A stretch of DNA of 64,000 nt from contig NZ_CP172404.1 in the NCBI RefSeq assembly GCF_048213115.1, forward strand, positions 1,736,001 through 1,800,000, read 5' to 3'. The stretch comes from Niveibacterium terrae (GTDB taxonomy: Bacteria > Pseudomonadota > Gammaproteobacteria > Burkholderiales > Rhodocyclaceae). Shown here piece by piece: positions 10,002 to 19,406 of the stretch (position 1 is its first letter; the number at the start of each line of letters is the position of its first letter). The notes under the pieces were generated by a model. It had not been told where the DNA came from and searched no databases. It saw only the letters and a list, made by a program, of their open reading frames with translations. The translations under genes and the position numbers were made by a program.

Positions 10002-11155
10002 ATGCAAAATTTCGACTTCTACAATCCGACCCGAATCGCTTTCGGTGAAGGCAAGCTCGCAGAGCTGGCGACTCTGGTGCCGGCCCAGGCCAGGGTGTTG
10101 ATCCTGTTGGGCGGGGAGAGCGCGCGCAAGAACGGCACGCTTGCCGAAGTGCGCGCCGTGCTCGGTGAGCGTCAGGTGTTCGAATTCAGCGGCATCGAGC
10201 CGAACCCCAGCTATGAGACGATGATGCGGGCCGTCGAGGAGGTGAAGAAGAACCGGATCGACTTCCTGCTCGCGGTCGGGGGCGGCTCGGTCATCGACGG
10301 CACCAAATTCGTCGCCGCGGCGGCGCGCTACGAGGGCGAGCCGATCGAAATCCTCCACACCTTCGGGCGCAAGATCGCGCAGACCCTTCCGTTGGGTGTG
10401 GTCCTGACCCTGCCGGCGACGGGCTCGGAGATGAACAACGGAGCGGTGGTCACGATCAAGGCGCAGGGGGCCAAGCTGCCGTTCTTCAGCCCTCTGCTGT
10501 TTCCGGTGTTCTCGATCCTCGACCCGGTCAAGACCAATACGCTGCCGCAGCGCCAGCTCGCCAATGGTGTCGTCGATTCCTTCATTCACATCGTTGAGCA
10601 ATATCTGACTTTTCCGGCGGGCGGCCATGTGCAGGACAGGCTGGCCGAAGGCTTGCTGCTGACCCTGATCGAACAGGGGCCGACCGCCGTCGAAGGCTTC
10701 GACTACTCCGCGCGGGCCAATCTGATGTGGACCGCGACGCTGGCCTTGAACGGGCTGATCGGGGCGGGCGTGCCCCAGGACTGGAGCACCCATGTTCTGG
10801 GCCACGAGCTGACCGCGAAGTACAACATTGACCATGCCCGGACGCTGGCCGCGGTGCTGCCGGCGAACCTGCTGGTGCGCCGTGAAGCCAAGCGCGCGAA
10901 GCTGCTCCAGTACGCCGAGCGTGTCTGGGGGATCCGCGACGGTGACCAGGAACAGCGCATCGATGCGGCGATCGAGCGCACCCGCGCTTTCTTCGAGTCC
11001 CTCGGACTGCCGACCCGGCTGTCCGCCTATGGCGTCGATGCCGACGGGATTGCCGCGATCCTCGCGCAGCTCGAAGCGCACGGCATGACCGCGATCGGCG
11101 AGCGCAAGGACATCGACCTTTCCCTGAGCCAAAAAATCCTGGAGCAAGCGCTGTG

Positions 11156-11156
<1 letters not shown>
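10002..11156 (+). CDS. yqhD: NADPH-dependent aldehyde reductase (iron-containing alcohol dehydrogenase family)
   Basis: The 384-residue protein is very close to E. coli YqhD, which reduces a broad range of short and oxidised-lipid aldehydes with NADPH. Shared signatures are GIEPNPSYETMMRAVE, LLAVGGGSVIDGTKF, LTLPATGSE, NGVVDSFIHIVEQY (metal-binding Asp and His) and VPQDWSTHVLGHELTA...DHARTLA (two further His ligands). The ATG at 10002 follows TGAGGA. An earlier in-frame GTG at 9990 lies closer to the operator and is unlikely. It is the first gene of the repressor-controlled cassette and overlaps curA by one base. Confidence 0.95.
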
Positions 11157-12184
<1,028 letters not shown>

Positions 12185-12198
12185 TCATGGAGAACACG

Positions 12199-12879
12199 AT
12201 GAAAATCCTGATGGTTTTGACCTCGCACGATCAACTCGGCGATACGGGCAAGAAGACCGGCTTCTGGCTCGAAGAGTTTGCCGCTCCCTACTATGTCTTC
12301 AAGGACGCGGGTGCCGACATCACTCTGGCTTCGCCGCTGGGCGGGCAGCCGCCGCTGGATCCGAAGAGCGACGACCCCTCGGCTCAGACCGCTGCGACGC
12401 TGCGCTTCAAGACCGACGAAGCCAGCATTGCGCATCTGGCCGCGACGCACAAACTCGCCGATATCGAGCCGGCAGATTTCGATGCGGTGTTCTATCCGGG
12501 CGGCCACGGCCCGCTCTGGGACCTCGCCGAGGACGCGAAGTCGATCTCGCTGATCGAGACGATGTTTGCGGCCGGCAAACCCGTCGCCGCGGTCTGCCAC
12601 GCCCCGGGCATCTTCCGCCACACCCGCGCCGCCAACGGGGAGCCGCTGGTCAAGGGGCGCCGGGTCACCGGCTTCACCAATACCGAGGAGGAGGGCGTTC
12701 AGCTCACCAGCATCGTGCCTTTCCTCGTCGAGGACATGCTCAAGGCCAATGGCGGCGACTATTCGAAGGGCCCCGACTGGGCGCCTTATGCGCTGGTCGA
12801 TGGCCATCTTGTCACCGGCCAGAACCCGGCATCGTCAGAGCTCGTGGCGCACGAACTGCTGGGGTTGCTCAAGGCCTGA
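12199..12879 (+). CDS. DJ-1/PfpI-family protein (class I glutamine amidotransferase-like, possible glyoxalase III)
   Basis: The 226-residue protein has the DJ-1/PfpI fold of the Hsp31/YDR533C type. It shows DAVFYPGGHGPLWDL, the nucleophile elbow AAVCHAPG with the reactive cysteine, and EEEGVQLTSIVPFLVEDML. Relatives act as glutathione-independent glyoxalases on methylglyoxal or as stress holdases. I favour the ATG at 12199, spaced correctly after GGAGA. The ATG at 12187 would add four residues. It closes the TetR-controlled carbonyl cassette and is followed by a hairpin terminator. Confidence 0.88.
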   Translation: MKILMVLTSHDQLGDTGKKTGFWLEEFAAPYYVFKDAGADITLASPLGGQPPLDPKSDDPSAQTAATLRFKTDEASIAHLAATHKLADIEPADFDAVFYPGGHGPLWDLAEDAKSISLIETMFAAGKPVAAVCHAPGIFRHTRAANGEPLVKGRRVTGFTNTEEEGVQLTSIVPFLVEDMLKANGGDYSKGPDWAPYALVDGHLVTGQNPASSELVAHELLGLLKA

Positions 12880-12898
12880 GATCGGCGAAGGGGGGGGG

Positions 12899-12925
12899 GC
12901 GACAGGGCGGACTGCGCCTTGTCGC
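12899..12925 (+). terminator. Putative terminator of the yqhD-curA-DJ-1 operon
   Basis: An 11-bp stem (12899-12909 with 12915-12925, one G-U) with a 5-base loop is followed by ATTTC. The T-run is weak. A ten-G tract (12890-12899) immediately precedes it. Confidence 0.6.
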
Positions 12926-12940
12926 ATTTCGATAGGCAAC

Positions 12941-12968
12941 AAAAAAGGACTTGATCTCTCAAGTCCTT
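12941..12968 (-). terminator. Terminator after tRNA-Val/hupB (minus strand)
   Basis: A perfect 10-bp stem (12945-12954 with 12959-12968) has a 4-base loop. On the minus strand it runs into six T. It lies 18 bases beyond the 3' end of tRNA-Val. Confidence 0.85.
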
Positions 12969-12985
12969 GATTTTGTGGTATTTCG

Positions 12986-13061
12986 TGGTGGGTGCTGACG
13001 GGCTCGAACCGCCGACATTCGCCTTGTAAGGGCGACGCTCTACCAACTGAGCTAAGCACCC
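12986..13061 (-). tRNA. tRNA-Val (anticodon UAC)
   Basis: The minus strand folds as a 76-base cloverleaf: acceptor GGGTGCT, D-arm GCTC..GAGC, anticodon loop CTTACAA, T-loop GTTCGAGC and an encoded CCA end. The anticodon TAC reads valine codons. It lies downstream of hupB and ahead of a strong terminator. Confidence 0.96.
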
Positions 13062-13104
13062 GCCTGTCGCTCGACAGGAAAGCGCCCTGTCTGAACGAAG
13101 CCGA

Positions 13105-13377
13105 CTAGTTTAACGCATCCTTGAGCGCCTTGCCAGCGCGGAATTTCGGAACCTTGGCGGCTTCGATCGCAATCGTCGCGCCGGTCTGGGGGTTGCGGCC
13201 GCTTCGGGCTGCGCGCTCTCCGACCGTGAAGGTGCCGAAACCCACCAGGGTTACGTCTTCCCCCTTTTTTAGCGACTGCTTGACGGCTTCAATCAGCGCG
13301 TCGATGGCCCGCCCGGCTTCGACTTTTGATATATCGGCATCCTGGGCGACGCGGTCAATCAGTTCGGACTTATTCAC
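13105..13377 (-). CDS. hupB: DNA-binding protein HU-beta
   Basis: The 90-residue histone-like protein matches HU along its full length: NKSELIDRVAQDADISKVEAG, the dimer core, the DNA-binding arm GRNPQTGATIAI with the tip proline, and KVPKFRAGKALKDAL. I use the GTG start at 13377, preceded by GAGGGGA on the minus strand. An upstream ATG in the same frame would add 33 residues with no counterpart in HU. It compacts and bends DNA as a dimer. It is flanked on both sides by valine tRNA genes on the same strand. Confidence 0.96.
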   Translation of the reverse strand: MNKSELIDRVAQDADISKVEAGRAIDALIEAVKQSLKKGEDVTLVGFGTFTVGERAARSGRNPQTGATIAIEAAKVPKFRAGKALKDALN

Positions 13378-13563
13378 AGAAATCCCCTCAATTCGGTCGT
13401 GAGAAACGGAAATTCTTGCAAACCCGGTAAACCAAGCCGAAAACATTGCCGGCGCTGGGTTTTCGCACCGCACCAAGCTGTCGCGACTTTATAACCAGCG
13501 GAAAATGAGCTGTCAAGCTCGCCCGGGGGCGCTTTCCCGGAGGGGGCTTGAAGATTTTGGAGA

Positions 13564-13638
13564 TGGTGGGCAGTACTGGGATCGAACCAGTGACCCCCGC
13601 CGTGTGAAGGCGATGCTCTACCGCTGAGCTAACTGCCC
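13564..13638 (-). tRNA. tRNA-Val (anticodon CAC), copy 1
   Basis: A 75-base minus-strand cloverleaf has acceptor GGGCAGT, anticodon stem TCGCC/GGCGG around loop TTCACAC (anticodon CAC, reading GTG) and an encoded CCA. A nearly identical copy lies 24 bases away. Confidence 0.94.
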
Positions 13639-13662
13639 GGGGGTGCTTATGTGATCGAAGGT

Positions 13663-13737
13663 TGGTGGGCAGTACTGGGATTGAACCAGTGACCCCCGCC
13701 GTGTGAAGGCGATGCTCTACCACTGAGCTAACTGCCC
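13663..13737 (-). tRNA. tRNA-Val (anticodon CAC), copy 2
   Basis: This 75-base cloverleaf has the same anticodon loop TTCACAC and encoded CCA as copy 1. It differs by one base in the D-loop (AGTGG for AGCGG) and one in the T-loop (TTCAATC for TTCGATC). Confidence 0.94.
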
Positions 13738-13861
13738 TTCGATCGCGAATAACGCGAAGCTCGCTATGGTAGCGACAAGTTCGCCTGAGGTCAATGATCT
13801 GCGCGCGATGTCTTCGCGTCCGGTAAAATAGTCAGGTTGAAATTTTCTCCGGACAGTTTTC

Positions 13862-15262
13862 ATGGCCAGACGTATCCGTACCCGCTTTGCCCCCAGCCCG
13901 ACCGGTTTTCTTCATATTGGAGGCGCGCGCACCGCGCTTTTCTCCTGGGCCTACGCCCGCCATCACGGCGGCGACTTCATCCTGCGCATCGAGGATACCG
14001 ATCTTGCGCGCTCGACGCCCGAGGCGGTTCAGGCAATTCTCGACGGCATGAAATGGCTGGGGCTGGACTGGGACGAAGGTCCTTTCTATCAGATGCAGAG
14101 GATGGATCGCTACCGCCAGGTGATCGCCGAAATGCTTGCCGATGGCCGGGCCTATCTGTGCTACACGACGCCCGAGGAACTCACCGAGATCCGCGAAGCT
14201 CAGCGCGCCCGTGGTGAGAAGCCCCGTTACGACGGGCGCTGGCGTCCAGAGCCAGGCAAGGTTCTGCCGGCCGTGCCCGAAGGCGTCAAGCCGGTTGTTC
14301 GCTTCCGCAACCCGACTTCGGGCAAGGTGGGCTGGAACGACATCGTCAAGGGGGCGATCGAGTTTGACAACGCCGAACTCGACGATCTGATCATCGCCCG
14401 CCCGGACGGCACGCCGACCTACAATTTCTGTGTCGTCATCGATGACTGGGATATGAATATCACCCATGTGATCCGCGGTGACGATCACGTCAATAACACT
14501 CCGCGCCAGATCAACATCCTGCGCGCGCTCGGCGCCGAAGTGCCCGAGTACGCACACCTGTCGATGATCCTGGGGCCGGACGGACAGAAGCTCTCCAAGC
14601 GTCACGGCGCGGTCAGTGTGATGCAGTACGACGCCGACGGCTATCTGCCCGATGCGGTGATCAATTATCTGGCTCGCCTGGGGTGGAGCCACGGCGATGA
14701 CGAAGTGTTCTCCCGCGAGAAGCTCGTCGAATGGTTCGATCTCGATCGCATCACGCCGTCGGCGGCGCAGTTCGACTTCGGTAAGCTCGATTGGCTCAAT
14801 GCGCACTATCTGCGTGAGCTGGCCCCCGCAGCGCTGGCTGAGCTGGTTGCTGCACGGCTCGCCCAGCGCGGAGTCGAGGTGGCGGGCGGTGTGGAACTGA
14901 CTGCGTTGGTCGCGCTCTACCGCGAGCGCGCCAGCACGCTGGTTCAGCTCGTCGACGCGCTTGAACCCTTCTATGCCGAGTTCGAAATCGCGCCGGCGCT
15001 CGTCGAGAAACACCTGGGCGAGGCGGGGAGGGGCGCATTGATGAGTTTGAAGACCAAGTTCGCCGAGGTCGACTGGAATGCCGCGGCGCTGAACGATGCG
15101 ATCAAGGCGTGCTGTGCCGAGCAGGGACTCAAGAAGATGCACCTTCTGGCGATTCCTCTTCGGGTTGCTCTTTTCGGTGTCGAGCACACGCCTTCCATCG
15201 ATCAGGTGCTCGAGCTGCTCGGGCGCGAGCGCACGCTTGAGCGCCTCTCCCGGTTAGGCTGA
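13862..15262 (+). CDS. gltX: Glutamate--tRNA ligase
   Basis: This class I aminoacyl-tRNA synthetase of 466 residues charges tRNA-Glu. The HIGH signature appears as FLHIGGARTALF near residue 17 and the KMSKS-type signature as KLSKRHGAV near residue 242. RFAPSPTG at the N-terminus and DYDYLP-like LPDAVINYLARLGWSHGD are family-typical. The length matches bacterial GltX. It is monocistronic, divergent from the tRNA-Val/hupB cluster and followed by a strong terminator. Confidence 0.97.
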   Translation: MARRIRTRFAPSPTGFLHIGGARTALFSWAYARHHGGDFILRIEDTDLARSTPEAVQAILDGMKWLGLDWDEGPFYQMQRMDRYRQVIAEMLADGRAYLCYTTPEELTEIREAQRARGEKPRYDGRWRPEPGKVLPAVPEGVKPVVRFRNPTSGKVGWNDIVKGAIEFDNAELDDLIIARPDGTPTYNFCVVIDDWDMNITHVIRGDDHVNNTPRQINILRALGAEVPEYAHLSMILGPDGQKLSKRHGAVSVMQYDADGYLPDAVINYLARLGWSHGDDEVFSREKLVEWFDLDRITPSAAQFDFGKLDWLNAHYLRELAPAALAELVAARLAQRGVEVAGGVELTALVALYRERASTLVQLVDALEPFYAEFEIAPALVEKHLGEAGRGALMSLKTKFAEVDWNAAALNDAIKACCAEQGLKKMHLLAIPLRVALFGVEHTPSIDQVLELLGRERTLERLSRLG

Positions 15263-15282
15263 ATTCGATTGCGTTTGAATGA

Positions 15283-15313
15283 GCGGGGCAGGGTTTCCTG
15301 CCCCGCTTTTTTT
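15283..15313 (+). terminator. Rho-independent terminator of gltX
   Basis: A 10-bp stem (15283-15292 with 15297-15306) with a 4-base loop is followed by seven T. It begins 20 bases after the gltX stop. Confidence 0.92.
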
Positions 15314-15465
15314 ATGCCCGTATCCATCGCTCGGGCGGGAGGCGGGTTTTATTTGCAGCAAAGCCTAAAGCTCCTGAAGTTTTCGCCGTCAAAGCAGATG
15401 AGGAAGTTTAAACGCGCGGCCGGCAACATTTCTTGCACAATGGCTGCAAACAAGAAAGGCTTGTG

Positions 15466-15705
15466 ATGAGCTCGATCGGATCGCTTGCTGCTGCCGGAGT
15501 AGTCGTCGCTCTCGCGCCCGTCGGGGTCAGGGCGATCGATCGGGGAGTTCGGGAAGCGGTTCGCTCCGTCGAGCGGGATATCGGCACAGGCGTTCATGCG
15601 GTCGGTTCGGTTGTAACCGGGGCGACCGGAACGCTGTCCGGTGGGGTTGATGCGCTTGCTCGCGGGGGCAAGGCGATAGGACGGGTGGTCGACGTCTTCG
15701 TCTGA
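15466..15705 (+). CDS. Small hypothetical protein, Gly/Ala/Val-rich
   Basis: This is a 79-residue reading frame with ATG 15466 behind AAGAAAGGC. The first 20 residues are hydrophobic (SLAAAGVVVALAPVGVRAI). The rest alternates glycine-rich and charged stretches: GTGVHAVGSVVTGATGTLSGG and then ARGGKAIGRVVDVFV. This could be a membrane-associated amphipathic protein. Codon usage matches the genome and the ribosome-binding site is good, which supports a real gene. No family is recognised and there is no obvious operon partner. Confidence 0.55.
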   Translation: MSSIGSLAAAGVVVALAPVGVRAIDRGVREAVRSVERDIGTGVHAVGSVVTGATGTLSGGVDALARGGKAIGRVVDVFV

Positions 15706-15822
15706 ATCCTCTTTGATCCCCCGCAATGGGGGGTGTTGCCGGGGTGTATTCGGCGGCGGGATTCGCTATGCTGGACAGGTTGAAGAACTTCCGGGAGCGC
15801 CATCTCTCGATGGTCTTTCTGT

Positions 15823-15839
15823 GTAGGAGTAATTCCTAC
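15823..15839. promoter_or_regulatory. Inverted repeat upstream of flhDC, possible regulator site
   Basis: GTAGGAGTAATTCCTAC is an imperfect 17-base palindrome (half-site GTAGGA). It lies 124 bases before flhD in an AT-richer stretch. It resembles sites bound by LuxR/NarL-type response regulators, and the RcsB box at E. coli flhDC is similar in shape. The binding protein is unknown. Confidence 0.45.
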
Positions 15840-15962
15840 GCGAGTGACTCAATGATTTCCTACTCAACATTTGGGCAAATTCCGACTCAAGTTTCACGAA
15901 GCGCCGCGTTACTGTTCGTCTCACAGAAAAACCTCTCTCGAAGAGGGAAATTGGGGGAAAAC

Positions 15963-16280
15963 ATGCGCACCGCACGAATGTCAGAAGAAATTCGCGAGCT
16001 GAACCTGTCTTATCTGATGCTCGCTCAGCGCCTGCTGGCCGAAGACCGCGCTTCGGCGATGTTCCAGCTGGGGCTTGGTGTCGATGCCGCCGACGTGATT
16101 GCGGACCTCTCTCCCGCTCAGGTTTTGCGCATGGCCGGCTCGGGTATGGTGCTGTGTCAGGTTCGCTTCAGTGACGAGCTGTTGCTGAATCTGCTCTCCG
16201 GGCACGAACGCGACGCTGGAATCTCCAGCATTCATGCGGCGATTGTGGCTTCCTCCCGTCCGGTCGAAAATCTCGCCTGA
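15963..16280 (+). CDS. flhD: Flagellar master regulator subunit FlhD
   Basis: The 105-residue protein matches FlhD: EIRELNLSYLMLAQRLLAEDRASAMFQLG, then LSPAQVLRMAGSGMVLCQVRF. It combines with FlhC as the heterohexamer that activates class 2 flagellar promoters. ATG 15963 follows a GGGGGAAA ribosome-binding site; an internal ATG at 15978 is an alternative. A long AT-richer leader with a palindrome precedes the gene. flhC follows after nine bases. Confidence 0.95.
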   Translation: MRTARMSEEIRELNLSYLMLAQRLLAEDRASAMFQLGLGVDAADVIADLSPAQVLRMAGSGMVLCQVRFSDELLLNLLSGHERDAGISSIHAAIVASSRPVENLA

Positions 16281-16289
16281 GCCGGAATC

Positions 16290-16838
16290 ATGGCTAGTCG
16301 CAGCGTGGTTCAGGACGCCGTCGATACCCAGCGCGCGATCGAAATGATCCGGCTGGGGGCGCGGATGCAGATGCTCGAAGCCGAGACAGGGCTTTCGCGT
16401 GAGCGTCTGCTGCGTCTTTACAAGGAGGTGCGCGGGGAGTCCCCTCCCAAGGGCATGCTGCCGTTTTCGACCGACTGGTTCATGAGCTGGCAGCAGAACA
16501 TCCACGCTTCGCTCTATCTGGGTTTCTATGACTTCCTGAGCGAGAACGCCGGGATGGATGGGCTTGCTGCGATTCTCTCGGCGTTCCGGATGTATCTGGA
16601 TCACTGTGAGCAGCACCAGCTCGATGTCGTGCTGAGCCTGACCCGGGCCTGGACTCTGAATCGATTCTTCGATGCGAAGATGCTCCAGCGCACGACCTGC
16701 ACCTGCTGTGGCGGGCGCTTCGTTGCCCATGCGTTCGATCCGACCCACGACTACGTTTGTGGTCTCTGTCACATGCCTTCGCGCGCTGGCAAGACGCGCC
16801 GCGCCGCCTTGGCGAGTGCGCCCGCTGAGGCCGATTGA
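16290..16838 (+). CDS. flhC: Flagellar master regulator subunit FlhC
   Basis: The 182-residue protein is FlhC, the DNA-binding partner of FlhD. The four zinc-binding cysteines are in place: C137 and C140 in TTCTCCGGRF, C157 and C160 in YVCGLC. RLGARMQMLEAETGLSRERLLRLYKEVRG is also family-typical. It forms the flhDC operon and is followed by motAB, as in many beta- and gammaproteobacteria. Confidence 0.96.
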   Translation: MASRSVVQDAVDTQRAIEMIRLGARMQMLEAETGLSRERLLRLYKEVRGESPPKGMLPFSTDWFMSWQQNIHASLYLGFYDFLSENAGMDGLAAILSAFRMYLDHCEQHQLDVVLSLTRAWTLNRFFDAKMLQRTTCTCCGGRFVAHAFDPTHDYVCGLCHMPSRAGKTRRAALASAPAEAD

Positions 16839-16952
16839 GCCTTCTTTGCCGCATTCCGCGTTGCTGCCTGCATCAAAGGTTCTTGACCCCTTTTGTGCCT
16901 TTCGGGCTTCTGCTAAGGGCGGATCGGCGCTGATCGCATGACTGCGGTCAGC

Positions 16953-16979
16953 TTAAGTTTCCCGTCCCGGTGCCGATAC
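16953..16979 (+). promoter_or_regulatory. Sigma-28 (FliA) promoter of motA
   Basis: TTAAGTTT, an 11-base spacer and GCCGATAC match the FliA consensus TAAAGTTT-N11-GCCGATAA at 14 of 16 positions. The motA start lies 50 bases downstream, so motAB and the following chemotaxis genes should be late (class 3) flagellar genes. Confidence 0.9.
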
Positions 16980-17029
16980 GATTACAGTAGCGGCTTTGCG
17001 CCGCATCGCGAAACAGGGGAAGGTCGGGC

Positions 17030-17884
17030 ATGTTTTTGATCATCGGCTATGTGGTGGCTTTGGCGGCCGCATTGGGTACATATGCGATCCACGGCAGCCT
17101 TGCCGCGCTGTGGGTGCCTGCCGAGTATGGAGCGATCATCGGCCTGATGGTCGGCGCCTTCATCGCCAGCAACGGTTCGAAGACGATCAAGGCGACCCTA
17201 GGCGCAATCCCCTCGATCTTCAAAGGATCGATGTACAACAAGGCGATGTACATGGATCTGCTCGCGATGCTCTACGAGATCCTGGCCAAGGTGCGCAAGG
17301 AAGGTTTGATGTCGATCGAGAGCGACGTCGAGAATCCCGAGAGCAGCTCGATCTTTGGCAAATACCCGAGCGTGACGGCCGATCACCATGCGACCGAGTT
17401 CCTGACCGACTATCTGCGGATGATGGTCGGCGGCAATCTGAACGCCTTTGAGATCGAAAACCTGATGGACATGGAGATCGAGACTCATCACGAGGAGGCT
17501 CATGCTCCCGCGCACGCGGTCGCCAAGACCGCCGACGCTCTGCCGGCTTTCGGTATCGTCGTTGCGGTGATGGGGGTTGTGAACGTGATGGGCTCGGTTG
17601 GCGAGCCTCCGGCCGTGCTGGGCAAGATGATCGGCGGAGCACTGGTCGGGACTTTTCTCGGCATCCTGCTCTCCTATGGTTTCATCTCACCGATCGCGAG
17701 CCAGCTCGAGCTCAAGGTCGAGGAGGGCGCGAAGATCTTCCAGTGCATCAAGGTCGTGCTGCTGGCCAGCATGAACGGCTATGCACCTCAAGTCGCGATC
17801 GAGTTTGGGCGCAAAGTGCTTTTCTCGTCCGACCGGCCGAGCTTTGCCGAGCTGGAAACCGAGATCAAGAACCGCAAGAAGTGA
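17030..17884 (+). CDS. motA: Flagellar motor stator protein MotA
   Basis: The 284-residue inner-membrane protein matches the long proteobacterial MotA. It has transmembrane segments near the N-terminus (MFLIIGYVVALAAALGTYAI, then YGAIIGLMVGAFIAS), a cytosolic loop, and two further helices (ALPAFGIVVAVMGVVNVMG, then LVGTFLGILLSYGFISPIA). With MotB it forms the proton-driven stator. A sigma-28 promoter lies upstream and motB follows after 36 bases. Confidence 0.97.
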   Translation: MFLIIGYVVALAAALGTYAIHGSLAALWVPAEYGAIIGLMVGAFIASNGSKTIKATLGAIPSIFKGSMYNKAMYMDLLAMLYEILAKVRKEGLMSIESDVENPESSSIFGKYPSVTADHHATEFLTDYLRMMVGGNLNAFEIENLMDMEIETHHEEAHAPAHAVAKTADALPAFGIVVAVMGVVNVMGSVGEPPAVLGKMIGGALVGTFLGILLSYGFISPIASQLELKVEEGAKIFQCIKVVLLASMNGYAPQVAIEFGRKVLFSSDRPSFAELETEIKNRKK

Positions 17885-17920
17885 TCGATTCCAGAATGAC
17901 GGTGAACGCGGCGAGTGCAA

Positions 17921-18895
17921 ATGGCTGAAGCAACCCAGCAACCTATTGTTGTCAAGAAGATCAAGAAGGGCGGGGGCGGCGCGCACGGGGGCGCGTGGAA
18001 GCTCGCCTATGCCGACTTCGTGACTGCGATGATGGCCTTCTTCCTGTTGATGTGGCTGCTCGGTTCGACGACCCAGGCTGACCTGAAAGGCATCGCTGAA
18101 TACTTCGAGTCGCCGCTCAAAGTGTCGATGTCGGGAGGCAGCGGCTCGGGCGATGCGACTTCGCTGATCCCCGGTGGCGGCGAGGATCTGACCCGCACCG
18201 TCGGCCAGGTTGCCCGTTCCGATACGCCCTCGCATCAGAAGAGGATGAAGGCCGCGCAGGTCGATCCCGCCAGCCTGGAGAAGGCCGAGCGGGCAAAATT
18301 CGAGGAAGCCAAGCGGAAAATCGAAGCGCTGATCGAAGCGAATCCGACGCTGCGTCAATTCAAGAATCAGCTCCTCCTCGATATCACCAGCGAAGGCTTG
18401 AGAATCCAGATTGTCGACGAGCGGAACCGGCCGATGTTCGACTCGGGGGCCGCGACTCTGAAGAGCTATACCCGCGAGATACTCCATGCGGTTGCGATCT
18501 CGCTCAACGACATCGACAACCGGATCAGTCTCTCTGGGCATACTGACGCGACGCCCTATGCGGGGGGGGACAAGGGCGTCGGCAATTGGGAACTCTCGGC
18601 CGATCGGGCCAACGCCAGCCGGCGCGAGATGGTTTTTGCGGGACTGGCGGAGGCCAAGATCGCGCGCGTGGTCGGCCTCGCTGCGACGGTTCCTATCGAC
18701 GTCAAAAATCCCTATGCTGCAATCAACCGGCGGATCAGTATCGTCGTGATGAACCGGCACACCGAAGAGATGCTGGCCCAGTCTGGCCAGACTCTGGACA
18801 AGGATGCGAAGACAAACCCGACAGAAGGTGCAGCGAATGACTCAGGGGAGGCAAGCTCCGAGCTGCCTGCCCTGCCGACTGCAAAGAAGCCCTGA
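17921..18895 (+). CDS. motB: Flagellar motor stator protein MotB
   Basis: The 324-residue protein has one N-terminal transmembrane helix, AYADFVTAMMAFFLLMWLL, carrying the proton-accepting aspartate. A periplasmic linker and a C-terminal OmpA-like peptidoglycan-binding domain follow (LSGHTDATPY, WELSADRANASRREM). The ATG at 17921 is used; a GTG two codons upstream is possible. It anchors the MotA ring to the cell wall. Confidence 0.97.
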   Translation: MAEATQQPIVVKKIKKGGGGAHGGAWKLAYADFVTAMMAFFLLMWLLGSTTQADLKGIAEYFESPLKVSMSGGSGSGDATSLIPGGGEDLTRTVGQVARSDTPSHQKRMKAAQVDPASLEKAERAKFEEAKRKIEALIEANPTLRQFKNQLLLDITSEGLRIQIVDERNRPMFDSGAATLKSYTREILHAVAISLNDIDNRISLSGHTDATPYAGGDKGVGNWELSADRANASRREMVFAGLAEAKIARVVGLAATVPIDVKNPYAAINRRISIVVMNRHTEEMLAQSGQTLDKDAKTNPTEGAANDSGEASSELPALPTAKKP

Positions 18896-18950
18896 TCTCG
18901 TGGCGAGGCTGTTCGAGCCCGGTGGGCGTCTGAATACAAATGGGGGAGCC

Positions 18951-19406
18951 GTGCAAATTGATCTGAGCCAGTTTCATCAGATATTCCGGGGTGAGGCCGA
19001 AATGCTTCTCGCCCGCATCGATGCGAGTCTGAGTTCGCTCGAACCCGAAAGAGCCGATCCGGACCTGACCGAGACGGTCTTCCGTTCCGCGCATACGCTC
19101 AAAGGGGCCGCCGCAGCGCTTGCGCTCGACGATATCCGCGATCTGGCTCTGGCGCTTGAGCGCGCCTTTGCCTCCCGAACAGGGGGCTCGGTCGGCGAGG
19201 CCTTGTTGCAGGCTGCCACCACGGCGACCCTGTTGATGCGCGAAATGCTCTGCGAACTGGGCCGGAGCAGCGATCCGCTGCGCGCCGTGGCAAGCCAGGC
19301 GCGCGATCATCTGACCCGGTTTGCGGCGCCGGGCGATCTCGAAGCGGGGACTCTGCCGGAGGCGGCCAGCGGCGCTTCAGTTCGCTGCCAGGAGGCTCTG
19401 CGATGA
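18951..19406 (+). CDS. Stand-alone Hpt (histidine phosphotransfer) protein
   Basis: The 151-residue protein carries a CheA P1-like Hpt domain: FHQIFRGEAEMLLARIDASL, then VFRSAHTLKGAAAALAL with the phospho-accepting histidine in SAHTLKG. After the four-helix region the C-terminus is low-complexity. No kinase, dimerisation or CheW-binding domain follows, so it is not an intact CheA. GTG 18951 has an excellent GGGGGAG ribosome-binding site. It overlaps cheR by four bases and probably relays phosphate between a chemotaxis-type kinase and a response regulator such as CheB. Confidence 0.82.
   Translation: MQIDLSQFHQIFRGEAEMLLARIDASLSSLEPERADPDLTETVFRSAHTLKGAAAALALDDIRDLALALERAFASRTGGSVGEALLQAATTATLLMREMLCELGRSSDPLRAVASQARDHLTRFAAPGDLEAGTLPEAASGASVRCQEALR

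Noticed and set aside
15726..15962. Upstream in-frame extension of flhD
   Set aside because: It would add 79 residues absent from FlhD, and it covers the AT-rich leader with the palindrome. The ATG at 15963 has the proper ribosome-binding site.
18951..19406. Hpt gene as a truncated cheA
   Set aside because: No kinase-domain remnant follows, the reading frame is intact, and it overlaps cheR neatly. A stand-alone Hpt protein is the simpler reading.
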